Shown: positions 61,853 to 64,000 of the stretch, piece after piece
Layout of the letters: every line of letters begins with the position of its first letter
How positions within the stretch are numbered: position 1 is the stretch's first letter
From: Tardiphaga sp.
GTDB lineage: Bacteria > Pseudomonadota > Alphaproteobacteria > Rhizobiales > Xanthobacteraceae
Direction: 5' to 3'
DNA length: 64,000 nucleotides
Assembly (NCBI RefSeq): GCF_028290495.1
Contig: NZ_JAQGJT010000124.1
Span: 30,887 to 94,886, forward strand
Notes under the pieces: generated by a model
The model's database searches: none
What the model was told of the DNA's origin: nothing
Seen by the model: only the letters and a program-made list of their open reading frames with translations
Translations under genes and position numbers: made by a program

Positions 61853-63484
61853 TCAGTGCTTTTTGCCATATAGCACGGGGACGGCGGAATCGACGATGAC
61901 TTCGACAAGGCTGACGCCTGCGTGTTGCAGGCTGCGTGACAACGCAGGCGCGAGATCCGCAGCATTGCTCACGCGAACGGCATCGCAGCCCATTCCTTGC
62001 GCAATCTGCACGAAGTCGAGACCGGGCAGGTCCAGCCCCGGAACATTGCGCACCTGCATGACCTGGCTGAACGAGCGCATCGCGCCGTAGCCGGCGTTGT
62101 TGATGACTACGACGGTCAGCGGCAGCTTGCGCTGGGCGGCGGTCCACAGCGCCTGGATCGAATACATCGCCGAGCCGTCGCCGATCAGGCAGACCGTGCG
62201 GCGATCGGGATGCGCCAGTGCCATGCCGACCGAGGCGGGCAGCGAGTGGCCGAGCCCGCCCGAGGCCATCGTATAAAAGCAGTCGGCGCCGCGCATAGGC
62301 ATGAATTTCTGCATCGCCGGGCGGTGCGACGGCGCTTCCTCGACCAGCATCGCATCATCCGGCATCGCCTGCGCCAGCGTGTGCAGGAGGTAGTCGATCG
62401 GGATCGGATCGGCAGCGACGGGGGCGGGCGGGAGAATGCGCCCGGTGGCGACGGCGCGCTTTGTCGCGGGCAGCAGGTCGAGCAGCATCGAAAGCGCCGG
62501 CTTCATCGTGGCGATGATACTGCTGCCGAGCGGCATCACCGCGGCCGAGGTCGCGTCGTCGGTGATCTGGAAGATCGTGGTGTCGCCGTCGAAGATCGGT
62601 GCATGGCCCTCGACATGAAAGGTAAACACTGGCGCGCCGATCACCACCACCACGTCATGCTTGCGCAGCGCATCGGAGAGCTGCGCCGGCGAGGCGTGCA
62701 GGAAGCCGCAAAATTGCGGATGGCGTTCCGGGAAACTGCAGCGCGCCGAAAACGGACTGACCCAGACGGCTGCTCTGGTTTTCTCAGCAACCTGCACCAT
62801 CAGGTCCACGGCCTGCGCGCGATCGATGGCGGGGCCGACGATCAATGCGGGGTTTTTGGCGTTGCCGAGCGCGGCGACAAGCTCGTGCATCGCGGCGGCA
62901 TCGGGGCCGATGTCCCGGCTGATCGCGCGCGCCGCAATCGGCTGCGCCGGATGGGTCCAGTCGTCGATCGGCACCGATACGAAGGTCGGGCCGCAGGGCG
63001 GCTGCATCGCCACGTAATAGGCCCGTGCGATCGCCGCGGGGACGTCCTCGGCGCGGGCCGGCTCGACGCTGTACTTGACGTAAGGCCGCGGGAATTCCGA
63101 GGCGCGCTCGGCATAGAGAAACGCCTGCAGCGGCAGGATACTGCGCGCCTGCTGGCCGGCAGTGATAACCATCGGGGTCTGGTTGCGATGTGCGGTATAG
63201 ATGTTGCCGAGCCCGTGGCCGACGCCGGCAGCGGAATGCAGATTGACGAACGCCGCATTGCGCGTCGCCTGCGCATAGCCGTCGGCCATGCCGATCACGG
63301 TGGCCTCCTGCAGGCCGAGCACATAGTCGATGTCGTCCGGCCAGTCCGACAGGAACGGCAGTTCGGTGGAGCCGGGATTGCCGAACACCTTCTTGATGCC
63401 GAACGCACGGATCAGGTCGAGGGTGGCGTCCTTGACGGTGACGGATTTTTTCGCGGGTTTTGTGGTGTTACGGGCCAATGGCAT
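61853..63484 (-). CDS. mdlC: Benzoylformate decarboxylase-like thiamine-diphosphate enzyme
   Basis: This 543-residue protein has the three domains of ThDP decarboxylases. Features shared with benzoylformate decarboxylase are FGNPGSTELPFL (active-site Ser), GLQEATVIGMADGYA with the cofactor-activating Glu, NLHSAAGVGHG with an active-site His, and the C-terminal ThDP motif GDGSAMYSIQALWTAAQRKLP. It probably converts an aryl-2-oxoacid to an aldehyde. It is co-transcribed with the downstream BisC-like gene. It could also be another 2-oxoacid decarboxylase. Confidence 0.85.
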   Translation of the reverse strand: MPLARNTTKPAKKSVTVKDATLDLIRAFGIKKVFGNPGSTELPFLSDWPDDIDYVLGLQEATVIGMADGYAQATRNAAFVNLHSAAGVGHGLGNIYTAHRNQTPMVITAGQQARSILPLQAFLYAERASEFPRPYVKYSVEPARAEDVPAAIARAYYVAMQPPCGPTFVSVPIDDWTHPAQPIAARAISRDIGPDAAAMHELVAALGNAKNPALIVGPAIDRAQAVDLMVQVAEKTRAAVWVSPFSARCSFPERHPQFCGFLHASPAQLSDALRKHDVVVVIGAPVFTFHVEGHAPIFDGDTTIFQITDDATSAAVMPLGSSIIATMKPALSMLLDLLPATKRAVATGRILPPAPVAADPIPIDYLLHTLAQAMPDDAMLVEEAPSHRPAMQKFMPMRGADCFYTMASGGLGHSLPASVGMALAHPDRRTVCLIGDGSAMYSIQALWTAAQRKLPLTVVVINNAGYGAMRSFSQVMQVRNVPGLDLPGLDFVQIAQGMGCDAVRVSNAADLAPALSRSLQHAGVSLVEVIVDSAVPVLYGKKH

Positions 63485-63589
63485 TTCCCCAGAGTGCGGC
63501 GTTGAACTCGCCGCGATTGAATTTGGGGACGATTGATCAGGGGATGGGCACGGGAGTCAACTATCGGCGAGGGCTGCGCGCTCCGCGAT

Positions 63590-63714
63590 TGTCATTCCGG
63601 GATGCAGCAGACGGCGGAGCCGGCTGATGGAGACCCGGAATCCGGAGATGGGATGAACATCTCGAGGTTCCGGGTTCGCGCTCGGCTCGCGCCGCGCGCG
63701 CTCTCGGAATGACA
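63590..63714 (-). repeat. 125-bp interspersed repeat bounded by inverted ends, copy 2
   Basis: This copy starts TGTCATTCCGGG and ends CTCGGAATGACA on the plus strand. Its reverse complement aligns with the copy at 7760-7884 along the whole length, with identical total length. It lies in the 240-base gap between the decarboxylase gene and the partial hydratase gene. No coding capacity is apparent. Confidence 0.8.
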
Positions 63715-63724
63715 GCGCTTGCTT

Positions 63725-64000
63725 CTACCAGCTCGCCGTCGCCTTCATGGTTGGCGCGCCCTTGTCGTTGGCGGTCCAGACCTCAAGCCCATCGGCGGTC
63801 TCGTTGGCATTCACCGAGAATTCCGCGCCGTCGAACAATGGCTGCACGCCGCGATAGCTGAACTTCGCCGGCGGCTTGCCGCCATGCAGCTTCGCGGACA
63901 GCTCCACCAGCAGTGCCGCCTGCATCGGACCGTGAAACACCAGGCCGGGATAGAACTCGACCTTGGTGACATAGTCGCGGTCGTAATGGATGCGGTGGCC
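63725..64000 (-). CDS. MaoC/FAS1-like hotdog-fold hydratase (partial; N-terminus beyond window)
   Basis: The last 91 codons before the stop are inside the window. They read GHRIHYDRDYVTKVEFYPGL then VFHGPMQAALLVELSAKL, the C-terminal hotdog domain of mesaconyl-/itaconyl-CoA hydratase-like and HTD2-type acyl-CoA hydratases. The HYD and HGP motifs are the expected catalytic and structural segments. The frame extends past 64000, so the start is not visible. It lies on the same strand as, and upstream of, the decarboxylase gene, with the 125-bp repeat between them. Confidence 0.82.
   Translation of the reverse strand, partial: GHRIHYDRDYVTKVEFYPGLVFHGPMQAALLVELSAKLHGGKPPAKFSYRGVQPLFDGAEFSVNANETADGLEVWTANDKGAPTMKATASW

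Noticed and set aside
61997..63505. Open plus-strand frame opposite the decarboxylase gene
   Set aside because: Composition rich in Arg, His and Gly with no domain; the opposite strand is a complete ThDP enzyme.

Overview
The window is GC-rich alphaproteobacterial chromosome, most likely Bradyrhizobium or a close relative in the Bradyrhizobiaceae/Nitrobacteraceae. This is inferred from the heme-uptake locus with an IsdG-type heme-degrading enzyme, the YcjX/YcjF pair, and short interspersed repeats of kinds I associate with that group. No rRNA, tRNA, CRISPR array, transposase or phage gene was recognised. Almost all sequence is coding, and many neighbouring genes overlap by 1-4 bases.

Layout. 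(1) 1-11234: a catabolic cluster. An IclR regulator and a ferredoxin-reductase-type flavoprotein lie on the minus strand. Divergent from them are an exported amidohydrolase, a Rieske oxygenase alpha subunit, a glutamine-synthetase-like ligase and a complete branched-chain-type ABC importer. The combination resembles gamma-glutamyl-anilide chemistry, in which an amine is glutamylated and then oxygenated, and it is the most interesting metabolic unit here. (2) 11277-22962: a Wzx/Wzy-type polysaccharide cluster with a Wzc/GumC-like co-polymerase, three glycosyltransferases, polymerase/ligase, flippase, polysaccharide deacetylase and an exported glycosidase-like protein. (3) 23012-27257: an IclR regulator, an FAD/NAD(P)-binding protein, a cytosine-deaminase-like amidohydrolase, and a response regulator with a frameshift near its start. 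(4) 27382-33983: heme acquisition (hmuV, hmuU, hmuT, hemP, divergent TonB-dependent receptor, IsdG-type enzyme, HutX-type protein). (5) 34030-42386: small proteins, an orphan glycogen synthase, MFS and MATE transporters with an HxlR regulator, a frameshifted AMP-dependent acyl-CoA ligase and a nitronate-monooxygenase-like flavoprotein. (6) 42464-50808: LemA/TPM proteins, a glutathione transferase, a c-type-heme motif protein, a fasciclin protein and a CoA-transferase. (7) 51043-58577: cold-shock protein, a redox-sensor-like adenylate cyclase (heme-b-like membrane domain, adrenodoxin-type 2Fe-2S domain, class III cyclase), an ArnT-like glycosyltransferase, YcjX/YcjF and a HlyIII/PAQR protein. 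(8) 58599-64000: an SDR, a BisC-like molybdoenzyme, a benzoylformate-decarboxylase-like enzyme and the end of a hotdog-fold acyl-CoA hydratase.

Two genes (26890-27257 and 39753-41314) each carry what looks like a one-base loss that separates two otherwise good reading frames. These are either true pseudogenes or residual sequence errors. Two 125-bp copies of an inverted-repeat-bounded element occur in opposite orientation at 7760 and 63590, and a nested-stem candidate RNA or repeat lies at 50868-50969. Function assignments rest on motif recognition by eye; no database search was run.
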